64,000 nt of DNA. It comes from Polynucleobacter sp. 73C-SIWE. Its GTDB lineage: Bacteria > Pseudomonadota > Gammaproteobacteria > Burkholderiales > Burkholderiaceae. Location: assembly GCF_018882465.1 (NCBI RefSeq), contig NZ_JACVOK010000002.1:1-64000 (forward strand), in the 5' to 3' direction. Of the stretch, positions 51,160 to 60,699 are shown in pieces. The position numbers and the translations under genes were made by a program. Below the pieces are notes generated by a model, which saw only the letters and a list, made by a program, of their open reading frames with translations, was not told the DNA's origin and made no database searches. The stretch's first letter is position 1. The number at the start of each line of letters is the position of its first letter.

Positions 51160-51872
51160 TGAAAATAGACCGCTTACGAATATTTCTAGTTTCGCTCACC
51201 CCAATTATTTTGGCGGGGTGCATATCTGCGCAACCATTTCCTGAGGGGGTTAATGTAGCCCAGCCAGTATCACCACCCGTCGTTAGAGCGCCCAAAGTTG
51301 GGCAGGAGTGGGTGTATCAGGTACGCAATGTATTTAATCAAGAAATTCTTGATACCGTAACTGAGAGAGTGGTCTCAGTTGGCAGTGAAATTCGTATTGA
51401 AAGGTCAGGACTGAATGCTGGCCAGCTTCCGGATGAGATTCAATCATCTTGGGGAATAATTATGCAAGATCCTCATTGGAATCCTACGCAGATATTTCAA
51501 AAGGGAATCCCTCTTTGGCCAGAGCAGTTTCAAGTGGGATGGTCTCGGTTTTACAACACTCGATATCAAGTGCTGAACTATCCAGACGCAAATTATTATT
51601 GGGGGCTCAGTATGGCAGGAGCCGCTTGGGAGCAAATTCAAGTTCCGGCGGGAAAGTTTCTGGCCTTTCATTACCACAATGAAATGCCTTCTTTTGAGAG
51701 CAACGACGTCTTTAGAATGACCAGTTATCGTCAAGAGGACGTATGGCTTGCTCCTGAAATTGGCCGCTGGGTCATACGCAGGGGGTATGGACGTTACTTA
51801 ATGCTTGGTGATTTTTGGACCGAGGCTCACTGGGAAGATTATCTACAATGGGAGCTAATCTCCTGGAGGTAA
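51159..51872 (+). CDS. Predicted lipoprotein, paralogue of the preceding gene
   Basis: 237 residues. A Sec-type lipoprotein signal ends in ILAGC (Cys21) and lacks twin arginines. Mature sequence parallels the neighbour: GQEWVYQVRNVFNQEILDTVTERVVSV, QSSWGIIMQDPHW, AAWEQIQVPAGKFLAF and WLAPEIGRWVIRRGYG. It starts inside the neighbour's stop (TAATG), so the pair is translationally coupled. Function unknown; different export signals on paralogues are a curious detail. Confidence 0.8.
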   Translation: MKIDRLRIFLVSLTPIILAGCISAQPFPEGVNVAQPVSPPVVRAPKVGQEWVYQVRNVFNQEILDTVTERVVSVGSEIRIERSGLNAGQLPDEIQSSWGIIMQDPHWNPTQIFQKGIPLWPEQFQVGWSRFYNTRYQVLNYPDANYYWGLSMAGAAWEQIQVPAGKFLAFHYHNEMPSFESNDVFRMTSYRQEDVWLAPEIGRWVIRRGYGRYLMLGDFWTEAHWEDYLQWELISWR

Positions 51873-51896
51873 CAATGCGCTTAAAATAGTCTCATT

Positions 51897-52550
51897 GTGT
51901 ATACCATTAAAGAACTCTTTCCAACGCTTCAAGGCGAAGGCACTCACACTGGACGTGCTGCGGTTTTTTGCCGTTTTGCTGGTTGTAATTTATGGAGTGG
52001 TCGCGAGGAGGATCGAGCGACTGCTATCTGCAAATTTTGTGACACTGATTTTGTAGGTAGCGACGGTGACGGCGGTGGAAAATTTGAATCTGCCGTAGAT
52101 CTGGCAAATGCAATCGAGTCTGCATGGAAAAGTACCTCAGCAGGACCTCAGCAACGTTATGTCGTATTTACAGGCGGCGAACCACTTTTACAATTAGATG
52201 ACGAACTCATTGCAAAGTTGCATGAAAAAGGCTTTGAGATTGCAATTGAAACAAACGGCACTATCAAGGTTCCCAAAGGGGTAGATTGGGTTTGTGTCAG
52301 CCCCAAATCAGGCTCTGACTTAATTGTTCTTCAAGCGAATGAACTCAAGTTGGTGATTCCTCAAGAGGGGCAGGATTCATTGGAAAAGTTATTAGCACGA
52401 TTTGAGAAGATGGACTACCGCAATCGTTTTCTACAGCCCATGGATGGACCAAACCTTAAAACGAATACTGAATTAGCCATTAGTCTTTGCCAGAAACGCC
52501 CGCTTTGGAGATTGAGTCTCCAATCCCATAAACTCATAGGTATTCGCTAA
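51897..52550 (+). CDS. queE: 7-carboxy-7-deazaguanine synthase
   Basis: Radical SAM enzyme in queuosine precursor synthesis. The SAM-cluster cysteines are in a CX14CX2C arrangement (Cys30, Cys45, Cys48: AGCNLWSGREEDR then ICKFCDTDF), the variant typical of QueE. The VVFTGGEPLLQLD block follows. 217 residues. GTG start at 51897. Next to queD, its pathway partner. Confidence 0.95.
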   Translation: MYTIKELFPTLQGEGTHTGRAAVFCRFAGCNLWSGREEDRATAICKFCDTDFVGSDGDGGGKFESAVDLANAIESAWKSTSAGPQQRYVVFTGGEPLLQLDDELIAKLHEKGFEIAIETNGTIKVPKGVDWVCVSPKSGSDLIVLQANELKLVIPQEGQDSLEKLLARFEKMDYRNRFLQPMDGPNLKTNTELAISLCQKRPLWRLSLQSHKLIGIR

Positions 52551-52589
52551 GGCGCTAGCTAAGCCCAGTAATGTATTGATTAGATCTAA

Positions 52590-53054
52590 ATGACAAGTAA
52601 ACAACCTGCAATTTCAATTACCCGCCGTCTTGAATTTGACTCAGGACACCGCATTCCCAATCATGACGGGCAATGCAAGCATTTGCATGGGCACCGCTAT
52701 GCTATTGAAGTTACTCTCAATGGAGAAGTTGCAGACCATCCCGGTAAAGCTGACGATGGTATGGTGCTCGACTTTGGGGATATTAAACGCCTCACCAATC
52801 AATATATCGTTGATCTTTGGGATCATGCATTTTTGGTGGCTAAAGAGGATGAAAGTTTAGTTGCATTTTTAGCAACATTACCTAATCATAAAACGGTGGT
52901 GATGGAGCAAGTTCCTACTGTTGAGAATTTAGCCAATGCCGCCTTTGCTATTTTACAGCCAGTCTTCAGTAAGGCTTTTGGTGGACGCCTTGAGCTTTCT
53001 GCTCTTCGTTTATATGAAACCCCCAATTGTTGGGCTGACGTACATCACCCTTAA
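52590..53054 (+). CDS. queD: 6-carboxy-5,6,7,8-tetrahydropterin synthase
   Basis: Second step of the queuosine route from GTP, making the substrate of QueE. Pterin synthase fold with zinc ligands His20 (FDSGHRI), His33 and His35 (HLHGHRY) and catalytic Cys29. 154 residues. 39 nt after queE; tadA starts directly after its stop. Confidence 0.94.
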   Translation: MTSKQPAISITRRLEFDSGHRIPNHDGQCKHLHGHRYAIEVTLNGEVADHPGKADDGMVLDFGDIKRLTNQYIVDLWDHAFLVAKEDESLVAFLATLPNHKTVVMEQVPTVENLANAAFAILQPVFSKAFGGRLELSALRLYETPNCWADVHHP

Positions 53055-53513
53055 ATGAACCAAGCAGAGCTTGATCGCCAATTTATGGAGCAGGCTTTAG
53101 AGCAGGCTCAGTTAGCTGCTATTGCTGGTGAAGTTCCTGTGGGTGCTGTCATCGTACGTAATGGAGTAGTACTTTCTAAAGCTTTCAATAAGCCCATTAC
53201 CAATCATGATCCAAGTGCCCATGCCGAAATGTTGGCACTTAGACAGGCAGCTTTATCTGAAGAAAATTATCGCTTACCTGGTACCACTCTTTATGTCACC
53301 TTAGAGCCTTGCACGATGTGCGCTGGTGCAATGTTGCATGCTAGAGTAGATCGTATTGTTTATGGGGCTGCAGATCCCAAAACCGGTGCCGCTGGTAGCG
53401 TTTTAGATGTATTCTCATCAAAACAAATCAATCATCAGACCGTTATTGAAGGCGGAATGATGAGTGAGGAGTGCGGTCAATTGCTGCGTGATTTCTTTAA
53501 GGAGCGACGTTGA
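53055..53513 (+). CDS. tadA: tRNA adenosine-34 deaminase
   Basis: Converts A34 to inosine in tRNA-Arg(ACG). The zinc motifs HAE (56-58) and PCTMC (85-89) of the cytidine deaminase fold are present. 152 residues. The ATG follows the queD stop directly and the stop overlaps the ldcA start. Confidence 0.94.
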   Translation: MNQAELDRQFMEQALEQAQLAAIAGEVPVGAVIVRNGVVLSKAFNKPITNHDPSAHAEMLALRQAALSEENYRLPGTTLYVTLEPCTMCAGAMLHARVDRIVYGAADPKTGAAGSVLDVFSSKQINHQTVIEGGMMSEECGQLLRDFFKERR

Positions 53514-54454
53514 AAGCCATTCACTTGATTGCCCCTTCTGGAGCAAGTCTCGATGATCAAAGCCCTTTAGCTGGGATCGACTGGCTAAAGCGTCAAGGTA
53601 TTGCTATTGCGAATGCAGAATGTGTGCAGCGTGTTCATGAGCGTTTTGCAGGAAGCGACGAGGTGCGCTTAAATGAACTCAACAATCTAGCGATACTCAA
53701 TTCTCAGACTCTAGTAATGGCGATGCGTGGTGGTTATGGTATTCATCGCTTACTTTCTAATATCGATTGGGCTGGGATCTCTAAAGCAGTTGCTAGCGGA
53801 TTGCAAATTTGCGGGCATAGTGATTTCACGACATTTCAATTGGGCTTGTTGGCTAAGACCGGTGCCATCACTTTATCCGGACCAATGCTGAACTATGATT
53901 TTGGCAAGATCGATGAAGCAGGTAACGCAATTGCGCCCGATAGTTTTATGTGGAGCCACTTTCAATCAGCTATTCAAGAGCGAAAACTCGATTGCAGCGT
54001 ATCCGAACCGCAGTCATTTCTGGCGAACTCAGGCAGTAATAAAATTACAGGAATGTTATGGGGCGGTAATCTGACAGTCTTGGCTGGTCTAGTGGGAACT
54101 CCCTATCTACCCTCTCAGCAGCAAACCCAAAATGGCATTTTATTTTTAGAGGATGTGAATGAGCATCCTTATCGTATAGAGCGGATGCTGATGCAATTGC
54201 TAGATGCTGGAATACTCGGCAACCAGTCGGCCATCCTTCTCGGAGGCTTCTCCGCCTATCGTTTGTACGACAACGACAAAGGATATTCATTGGAGCGCGC
54301 AATTGAAGCTATCCGCAAGCGTTTGCCTGAGAATATTCCTATTTTGACTGATCTACCATTTGGTCATCAAGCCAACAAGCTCACATTACCAATGGGTGCT
54401 CAAGCCACTCTTGATTACAGCCCCAGTAGATTTACTATTGAAGCAAGCTGGTAA
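53510..54454 (+). CDS. ldcA: LD-carboxypeptidase (murein tetrapeptidase)
   Basis: S66-family serine peptidase cleaving the terminal D-Ala from murein tetrapeptides during cell-wall recycling. RGGYG lies at 73-77 and the nucleophile block GHSD at 102-105 (Ser104). Glu and His of the triad are expected in the LFLEDVNEHPYRIERML region and the GHQANKLTLP block. 314 residues. TTG start at 53510, supported by GGAG at 53501-53504 and overlap with the tadA stop. Confidence 0.9.
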   Translation: MKAIHLIAPSGASLDDQSPLAGIDWLKRQGIAIANAECVQRVHERFAGSDEVRLNELNNLAILNSQTLVMAMRGGYGIHRLLSNIDWAGISKAVASGLQICGHSDFTTFQLGLLAKTGAITLSGPMLNYDFGKIDEAGNAIAPDSFMWSHFQSAIQERKLDCSVSEPQSFLANSGSNKITGMLWGGNLTVLAGLVGTPYLPSQQQTQNGILFLEDVNEHPYRIERMLMQLLDAGILGNQSAILLGGFSAYRLYDNDKGYSLERAIEAIRKRLPENIPILTDLPFGHQANKLTLPMGAQATLDYSPSRFTIEASW

Positions 54455-55090
54455 ATGGTTTTAAGACATCTTTTTATAAGAATTATTCTAAGCACTATTA
54501 CGCTGACTTTTATGGGGGCAGTAATGGCAATCGAAGAGCCTAAATTTTCAGTTTTAGAAAAAAATCCACCATTTGAGCTTAGGTCATATGCCCCAATGAT
54601 ATTGGCCGAAGCCCAAACAGAAGGTGATCTAGACGAGGCCTCAAGCCAGGGATTTCGACTGATTGCTGGCTATATCTTTGGGCAGAATCAGGTCAGTGAA
54701 AAGATTGCGATGACCGTGCCAGTAGCGGTTGAAGAGCAGGCACCCAAGAGTGCAAAGATTGCGATGACTGCACCCGTCAATATTGAATCAAATACTGGAA
54801 AATGGACGGTTTCATTTGTGATGCCATCCGAATACACCATGGAAAGTCTTCCTAAGCCCCTAAATCCAAGAGTTCAGTTGCGTCAGATCCCAGCTGTAAA
54901 GCGCGCAGTGATTGTTTTTACTGGCTTTAATAGCGAGAATAAAGTCGCTGAAAAAACGCTAGAGCTAGAAGAGTGGATGCGGAGTAAAAATCTTCAAGCA
55001 GTTGGTGTGCCGAGGTTTGCACGCTACAACCCACCTTGGTCGATACCCTTTATGCGCCGTAACGAAATCATGATTGATGTTCGTGACTAG
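54455..55090 (+). CDS. SOUL family heme-binding protein
   Basis: 211 residues with an N-terminal signal or anchor segment (about 8-25). The SOUL core has FELRSYAPMILAEAQTEGDLDEASSQGFRLIAGYIFGQN, then SEKIAMTVPV and KIAMTAPV repeats. SOUL proteins bind heme or porphyrin, but bacterial roles are unclear. It starts immediately after the ldcA stop. Its 3' end converges with rlmJ. Confidence 0.88.
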   Translation: MVLRHLFIRIILSTITLTFMGAVMAIEEPKFSVLEKNPPFELRSYAPMILAEAQTEGDLDEASSQGFRLIAGYIFGQNQVSEKIAMTVPVAVEEQAPKSAKIAMTAPVNIESNTGKWTVSFVMPSEYTMESLPKPLNPRVQLRQIPAVKRAVIVFTGFNSENKVAEKTLELEEWMRSKNLQAVGVPRFARYNPPWSIPFMRRNEIMIDVRD

Positions 55091-55109
55091 AAGCTATTCA
55101 GTAAATTAC

Positions 55110-55979
55110 TTAAGCTTCAAAACTCTTTAGTAAAAATTGGGCACCACCATCTACTCCTAATGCCTTAGTCAGAATAGGTAGAGCCTCTGACAAGTGATTT
55201 TCTAGGGTCCATGGCGGATTAATAATGAACATTCCGCTTGCCTGAAGACGTCGCTCTCCAGGTGCATTCTCAACTCTTAACTCCGCATGCAGCCATGAAC
55301 GTTTATGGCTTGCAGCAATTTTTTTCATACGATCTGGCAGTGCTGCCGATTCTCTCCTGGAGAGGGCGGGATACCAAATTGCATAACAGCCAGTAGCAAA
55401 GCGTTGCAGAGCTTCTTCCATCGCCGCTTCAAGATAACGATAGTCTTGTTTATCTTCATAAGAGGGATCAATGAGAACGAGGCCTCGTCTACTGGGCGGA
55501 GGAAGTAAACCTTTGAGTCTGCTAAAGCTATCTGCAGCGTAAACATCAATTTGCTTAGCTTGTCTTAGTTCGCCGACGTTGTGCCGAAGAATGTCGATTT
55601 CTTTGGGGTGAAGTTCAAATAACTTGAGTCGATCCTGTGCTCGAAGTAAGCGAGCTAAGATAAAAGGAGATCCTGGATAGGTGGCAATATCACCACCCAT
55701 ATTTTCTGCATAAATAAACTCCAAATACTTGCTAATACTCTCTACAGTTGGATTGCCTGCTTCAATAAATTTGAGCAATCGAAATATTCCACCCTCTGCT
55801 TCCTTGCTCACAGCAGCAAAACCATCTTTTAGGCTGTAAATACCAGCACCGGCATGGGTATCAACAATCGTTAGCGCGCCAGGCTTTTCCTGAAGATATT
55901 CAACTAAATGAATCAGTGTGAGGTGCTTCAGAATATCGGCATGACTGCCGGCGTGGAACGCATGTCGGTAGCTAAACAT
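55110..55979 (-). CDS. rlmJ: 23S rRNA (adenine-2030-N6)-methyltransferase
   Basis: SAM-dependent methyltransferase of the RlmJ family. The N-terminal MFSYRHAFHAGSHADILKH block is diagnostic. The SAM site is in VDTHAGAGIYSL (39-50), and the catalytic DPSYED at 171-176 corresponds to the DPPY-type motif of N6-adenine methylases. 289 residues. 6 nt separate it from the PAP2 gene upstream. Confidence 0.92.
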   Translation of the reverse strand: MFSYRHAFHAGSHADILKHLTLIHLVEYLQEKPGALTIVDTHAGAGIYSLKDGFAAVSKEAEGGIFRLLKFIEAGNPTVESISKYLEFIYAENMGGDIATYPGSPFILARLLRAQDRLKLFELHPKEIDILRHNVGELRQAKQIDVYAADSFSRLKGLLPPPSRRGLVLIDPSYEDKQDYRYLEAAMEEALQRFATGCYAIWYPALSRRESAALPDRMKKIAASHKRSWLHAELRVENAPGERRLQASGMFIINPPWTLENHLSEALPILTKALGVDGGAQFLLKSFEA

Positions 55980-55985
55980 AGTGAA

Positions 55986-56777
55986 TTACTCTGAGCGAGT
56001 GGGCGATTTATTAAACTGAGCTTTAATAAATAAAACTAAGGTTATGAGCAAAATGACCACGGAGGCATATTGCAGCGGCTGGTTGAGCTGATGATCCATG
56101 ATTTGCGTGAGATGGGCATAGATGGCGGCAACTCCGCCAATCGCCAAAATGCGTAGCCAAGCTCCCTGAAGGGAAAGATATTTTTCAGGAATGCCGTAAG
56201 ATAATAAGGCGCCTAACATACCGCACCACATTCCAAATCCTGCGCCACCCAATACATCAGTTAACCAGTGCGCTCCAATTGCGCTGCGGGATAAGCCAAC
56301 TAGCGCTGCAATAACAAAGAGAAGCAACATTGGCACTCGTTTTTTTTGATCACAAGAAAAATACAAGGCAGTGGCTATAGCAAAAGCTGTCAGCGTATGG
56401 CCAGAGGGGAATGCATTATGAAGAAGAGGTTCTCCAAGGCGGTAAAAGCTACCATCCGTTAAAACTCCAGCAGGTCTTGGTAGATCAAAATAATTTTTTA
56501 GCGGTGGACTGGTAAGGGCGCTGATAACACCAGCAAAAACTGCTGCACTAAAAGCGCGAGGCGCTAGCAAGAGAAGTGGAAAGGCAAGAGCAAACACGCC
56601 CCATCCATTCCCCAGAAATGTTAGCCATGCCCAAAGTGTATCTGGTAGTAATCTGGCTAATTGATTCAGAAATAGAAAGCTACTACTTTGGAATTCGCCA
56701 AAATAGATTGCAAATGCAAGTGCTAACGGGGCTATTGGAATGAACCAAGCTAATACTGGAATAGCTTTTTTGCCCAT
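55986..56777 (-). CDS. PAP2-family membrane phosphatase
   Basis: 263-residue membrane protein with about seven hydrophobic segments. The phosphatase signature is present: KNYFDLPRP, then NAFPSGHTLTAF, then SRSAIGAHWLTDVLGG. Likely substrates are lipid phosphates such as undecaprenyl pyrophosphate or lipid A phosphates. It lies in a minus-strand run with glycosyltransferases, so an envelope role is likely. A lipid A 1-phosphatase is an alternative. Confidence 0.88.
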   Translation of the reverse strand: MGKKAIPVLAWFIPIAPLALAFAIYFGEFQSSSFLFLNQLARLLPDTLWAWLTFLGNGWGVFALAFPLLLLAPRAFSAAVFAGVISALTSPPLKNYFDLPRPAGVLTDGSFYRLGEPLLHNAFPSGHTLTAFAIATALYFSCDQKKRVPMLLLFVIAALVGLSRSAIGAHWLTDVLGGAGFGMWCGMLGALLSYGIPEKYLSLQGAWLRILAIGGVAAIYAHLTQIMDHQLNQPLQYASVVILLITLVLFIKAQFNKSPTRSE

Positions 56778-56782
56778 CCTGC

Positions 56783-58042
56783 TTAGCGACCTTTAGCCTT
56801 ATCTGCATCTTGTAGCTGAATAGTGACTTTCTCTAAGACTTGAGCAACTGTAATTGCTTGCATACAAACATTATCGTGACAAGGCGTTTTGCGATGATTT
56901 GCTGCGCTGACACATGGAGAGCATGCTAAGTTTGCTGTGATTGCAATCGAGTTTCCTATGGAGCCATATAGAGCTGGGGTTTCCGGTCCAAAGAGAACAA
57001 CGGTTCTTAGCGGTGTGACTGCCGAGAAGTGACCTGGACCAGAGTCATTAGTCACCATGACATCCGATAGGGTGTAAAGCGGCGGCAATTCTGCAAAACT
57101 CACTTGACCGGCAAAGTTCAAAGCATTTTTGATATTAGCTACTGTACGAACTTTCTCTACATATGCAAATTCAGTTGGTGAGCCTGTGATCAAAATCAGA
57201 TCATGCGGATATTGTTGATGAACACCTTGAATTAATTCAGAAAAGCGCTGTTGCGCCCAGCGGCGCTGCGGTAATAAGTCGCTGGCATTTGGGTTAATTA
57301 GAATTAAGCGATTCTTACCATGAATATAGTCAACCCCAGCTTCCTTAGCCAATTTTTGAACTCGCTCGCGAACATTATCAAGTGCCTTTGGGTCAATGAC
57401 AGCTTGGACTAAGCGTACCTCAGAGTCTGGGATCTGAATTTTGCTAAACGGTACTTCAATATGTTTAGCAAAGGCCGCATGAATCAATGATAAAAAGTTC
57501 TTAGTAATATGAATATGCGGGTTGTAGTGCACTTTACGGGTAAGCATGAAGCCGCGCCACAAGCCTTCACCATGAAAGATGTGATAACCCACGCGGCGTC
57601 TAGCGCCACATAGGCCAGTGAGAAGGGCGGTAAAGCGTGAGAATAACTCGAGATCAATCACGGTATCAATTCGATGACGGCGCGCAATGATTAAAAAGTG
57701 TAAGGTGTCTTTAATCAAGCCACCTAAGCTGGAGGAGTCAATCGTAAAAATGTTTTCTGGTTTGACGGTATTGAGTAGAGTTAGGCTAGCGCGATTACTC
57801 TTAAAGATGAGAAAGAAAAGTTCAGCACCACGGGCTTGTGCATTACGCATAGCCGGATCAACCAAAATAGCACTACCCATTTCTGAGAGTTCAATGAAAA
57901 GTAATTTCTTAGGGGCCTCTGGCTCACGGCCAAGGATATTCTTTACACCATCCATGAGGGCTACTAATGGGCTAGCGATTGCGCAGAGTGGAACACCGAC
58001 CCAATGATCGATGGCACGCATGGTGTTGACGCTAATAGTCAT
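56783..58042 (-). CDS. Glycosyltransferase family 9 (heptosyltransferase-like)
   Basis: 419 residues. A GT-B fold with ADP-heptose-type features: LLFIELSEMGSAILVDPAM near the N-terminus, NASDLLPQRRWAQQRFSELI in the middle, and VTNDSGPGHFSAVTPLRTVVLFGPETP near 320-350. Likely adds a sugar to LPS core. Sequence near the end, with CSPCVSAANHRKTPCHDN, is a Cys-rich segment seen in some GT9 proteins. An ATG at 58021 is an alternative start. Confidence 0.85.
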   Translation of the reverse strand: MTISVNTMRAIDHWVGVPLCAIASPLVALMDGVKNILGREPEAPKKLLFIELSEMGSAILVDPAMRNAQARGAELFFLIFKSNRASLTLLNTVKPENIFTIDSSSLGGLIKDTLHFLIIARRHRIDTVIDLELFSRFTALLTGLCGARRRVGYHIFHGEGLWRGFMLTRKVHYNPHIHITKNFLSLIHAAFAKHIEVPFSKIQIPDSEVRLVQAVIDPKALDNVRERVQKLAKEAGVDYIHGKNRLILINPNASDLLPQRRWAQQRFSELIQGVHQQYPHDLILITGSPTEFAYVEKVRTVANIKNALNFAGQVSFAELPPLYTLSDVMVTNDSGPGHFSAVTPLRTVVLFGPETPALYGSIGNSIAITANLACSPCVSAANHRKTPCHDNVCMQAITVAQVLEKVTIQLQDADKAKGR

Positions 58043-58060
58043 AGTTTTGCTCTAAAGGAA

Positions 58061-59104
58061 TTATTTTCGTTTTAGTAAAAAGTATGCACCAGGCAGCACT
58101 GATAAAACAGTAATTGCGCCGTAGCTAATAGATGCCAATACAGTTAATGAAGGGCTAACACCCCATAGTGCCAATACGGAGGAAAGGGTGGCTTCACGTA
58201 ATCCCCATCCGGAAATACTAATGGGTAACATCAGGAGCAGACTCAATGCTGGTAGGCCAATCATCAAACTCGCAATTGGAGCTTCTGCACCGTAGGCTCG
58301 TAAGCAAAAGCTAAATGCCAAAATAATGCAGCTATGTATACCAACCCCAAACAAAGCTTGCACAATATTAATGGGCCAGGAAAATGCCAATTGAATTCCT
58401 GGCATTGCATTATTCATTTGCAGACGGTCTAATAATTTTTGTAATAGCTGTCTGGTTTTAGACCATGCCAAAATTACGGCGATAATGAGTCCTGCCAAAA
58501 GCATCACACCTAAAACAGCGTAACCCAAATCTTGCCCCCAAGCGGCAAGGGTGGCGCCGCCAAGTATTAGACCGATACCACCCAATAAATTATTACCTGC
58601 TAAACCTAGAAGGCGATCTACTAAGGTCATCGCAAAGCTGAGCCGGAGTTTTGGTGTGGCATGTCCAAGATCAACTGAATGATGCAACTCTTCATCCAAT
58701 GCTTTTGTCTCGCTTAACTTATCGTTATTAGTGAAGTGAGTTGCTGTGATGGCGCGATAACTGTCTCCACCTAATGTGCTTGGTAGTCCTTGGTTAATAA
58801 GCCCGCCTGCAAAATAGAGGGCAATATAGCTTTTCAGGCTGCCCTGAAACCCAACACTTCGCATTAAGAATCCCCAACGTAAGCCACCACAAATAAATGC
58901 GCAGCATATTGCTGCGGCTGCTGCAATTAACCAAGCCGGCTCCATTTTGATTTCTGAATCTAATAAGGTATGCCAGTCAATTCCGCTGGTTGCTTTCCAG
59001 AGAAGTGCAATCGAAAGCAGAATACGGATGGTAGGCCATGCGCGCTTCAGAATTGATTTCCACCCAGAAGGGGTTTTGGAGGTGGATTGGGGTATTGAAC
59101 TCAT
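58061..59104 (-). CDS. Lysylphosphatidylglycerol synthase-like integral membrane protein (flippase-like)
   Basis: 347 residues from the ATG at 59104; the open frame extends to a TTG at 59182, overlapping the upstream gene. About eight hydrophobic helices. The FAGGLINQGLPSTLGGDSYRA block and the SLLLMLPISISGWGLREA block are typical of the LPG_synthase_TM/UPF0104 family. Members act on membrane lipids or glycan export; the substrate is not predictable. Packed between two glycosyltransferases. Confidence 0.85.
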   Translation of the reverse strand: MSSIPQSTSKTPSGWKSILKRAWPTIRILLSIALLWKATSGIDWHTLLDSEIKMEPAWLIAAAAAICCAFICGGLRWGFLMRSVGFQGSLKSYIALYFAGGLINQGLPSTLGGDSYRAITATHFTNNDKLSETKALDEELHHSVDLGHATPKLRLSFAMTLVDRLLGLAGNNLLGGIGLILGGATLAAWGQDLGYAVLGVMLLAGLIIAVILAWSKTRQLLQKLLDRLQMNNAMPGIQLAFSWPINIVQALFGVGIHSCIILAFSFCLRAYGAEAPIASLMIGLPALSLLLMLPISISGWGLREATLSSVLALWGVSPSLTVLASISYGAITVLSVLPGAYFLLKRK

Positions 59105-59154
59105 AGGCGTAAGGATAATGCCTTGGGCGCCTAAGGTCCTGAATTTGAGAGGAA

Positions 59155-60651
59155 TTACTCTGCTGCGGATGGTCCTTGCCAATTACTGCAAAGGCTAAAG
59201 TCAAATTTAGACAATACCCGGCCAAAGCGCTGGATTTCTAGGCTATCCAGTGGCTCACAGCGTTCAAAGCCTGCTTTTGTAGCAATGGGAGGAGGAAATG
59301 ACATACCTGACCAATGAATCAGCAGGATATTTGCGCCCGAAGGAAGTTGTCCAAACCAGAGGTCAAATTGATCTCTTCTTTGATCAAGTACAAAGACAGG
59401 GATAGGTTTTGCGTACCAGGCAGCTCGACTTCCTAAAGTCCAATTTTGCACGGCAATACCATCTGCTTTGGTAGCTTGAGTTAATTCAGCAGCTTTTTGG
59501 CCTGCGCTCTTCCAGCCATAAAGATCAGCAATCGGATTGGATTTAATCGATGCCGAGCTGATGCCGCCAGATAAAACAAATCCAAAGCCAATTAGGCAAA
59601 GCGCAATTTGTAATATGAATAAAAGACGTATGACCATGCGATGCTGAATTGACCAAGCCTTTGCTAAACCAATGCCAGCAAACGGTGCCAAACAAAACCA
59701 TGCAGGTGTTGTCCAATGGGGTAGGCTACCGCCACCAGAGAGACTTGCAAAAATAACAAAGGGAATAAAAAAGAATCCAAGCAAAGACAATAAAGATAGC
59801 TTTGTTCCATGTATGCAGTCTTTAAGAAAGATATAACTACCTATGATGAGTAAGGGGCCGAACGCAATAATCTGAATTCCAAGGAATGCGGCTAATCTGC
59901 GCCATAACCATTCACCACCGCTGCCATGGGCGATCTGGTATTTAAATGAAATCCAGTCATTGATCCAATTCCAATACAGGACAGGGCCAATTAAGAGAAG
60001 GGCTAGAAGAGCGGCTAGCCAAAACCCTATTTTTCCAATCCAAGGTTTTCGACGAGCGCTAACAAATACCAATAGAACAGCAAAGGCAGTAAAGATGGCG
60101 GTGTATTTGCTTAGACCAGCTAATCCTAGTAATGCGCCGGTCAATAACCAATCACCAATTGTGAAGTGATCTTGAATTAACCAACGCAGTGCCATCAACA
60201 TCAGACCAAGACTTAAGGGTGCCAACAAAGTATCTGGTAACAAGCCAATTGCCAGAACATGGGGCATTGGCGCAGCAATAATAGTGAGAACAGCCATCAG
60301 ACCACAAGTGTTGGCAGAAGGCAGTGCGCTAGTGAGGTAGCCCGAGTTTCTGCCTTGGATGAAGCGGTGAATTTCTAGTGTGACTTGATAAACCAGAAAA
60401 CAGGCGATTGCCCAGAAAAATTCAGGCACTAGGCGAATTAAACCCTCTGAAGAAGTAAGGGCAACCAGCGGCCACTGGATCCAGCCTACCAATGGCGGGT
60501 GATCAAAATAGCTCCAAGCTAAATGCTGAGCATATAAGGCGTAGTGTGCCTCATCAACCGAAAATTCAATTGAGAAGCCTAGGGCAAAATGAACTAGCGC
60601 TGCTATGCAAATGCAGATTGCCGCCCAGCTTGAAGGTGATTGATGGCGCAT
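59155..60651 (-). CDS. Membrane glycosyltransferase, GT39/ArnT-like
   Basis: 498-residue membrane protein with about ten or more helices. The catalytic acidic pair is in the first periplasmic loop (SVDEAHYALYAQHLAWSYFDHPPLVGW, about 32-58), as in dolichyl-phosphate mannosyltransferase (PMT_2) proteins. It transfers a sugar from a polyprenyl-phosphate donor; the acceptor is probably LPS or protein. First gene of the envelope run, starting 48 nt from the divergent lipoprotein gene. Confidence 0.87.
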   Translation of the reverse strand: MRHQSPSSWAAICICIAALVHFALGFSIEFSVDEAHYALYAQHLAWSYFDHPPLVGWIQWPLVALTSSEGLIRLVPEFFWAIACFLVYQVTLEIHRFIQGRNSGYLTSALPSANTCGLMAVLTIIAAPMPHVLAIGLLPDTLLAPLSLGLMLMALRWLIQDHFTIGDWLLTGALLGLAGLSKYTAIFTAFAVLLVFVSARRKPWIGKIGFWLAALLALLLIGPVLYWNWINDWISFKYQIAHGSGGEWLWRRLAAFLGIQIIAFGPLLIIGSYIFLKDCIHGTKLSLLSLLGFFFIPFVIFASLSGGGSLPHWTTPAWFCLAPFAGIGLAKAWSIQHRMVIRLLFILQIALCLIGFGFVLSGGISSASIKSNPIADLYGWKSAGQKAAELTQATKADGIAVQNWTLGSRAAWYAKPIPVFVLDQRRDQFDLWFGQLPSGANILLIHWSGMSFPPPIATKAGFERCEPLDSLEIQRFGRVLSKFDFSLCSNWQGPSAAE

Positions 60652-60699
60652 AAAACGATTTTAGACTTACTCGGGCAATTCTTTGGGACAATTAGCACT

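Noticed and set aside
52551..52589. A preQ1 riboswitch near queE/queD
   Set aside because: The gap is only 39 bp and shows no recognisable aptamer; the queE start has no leader of suitable size.
59105..59182. Upstream start (TTG 59182) for the LPG-synthase-like gene
   Set aside because: It overlaps the upstream glycosyltransferase gene and adds 26 unconserved basic residues; ATG 59104 is more natural.
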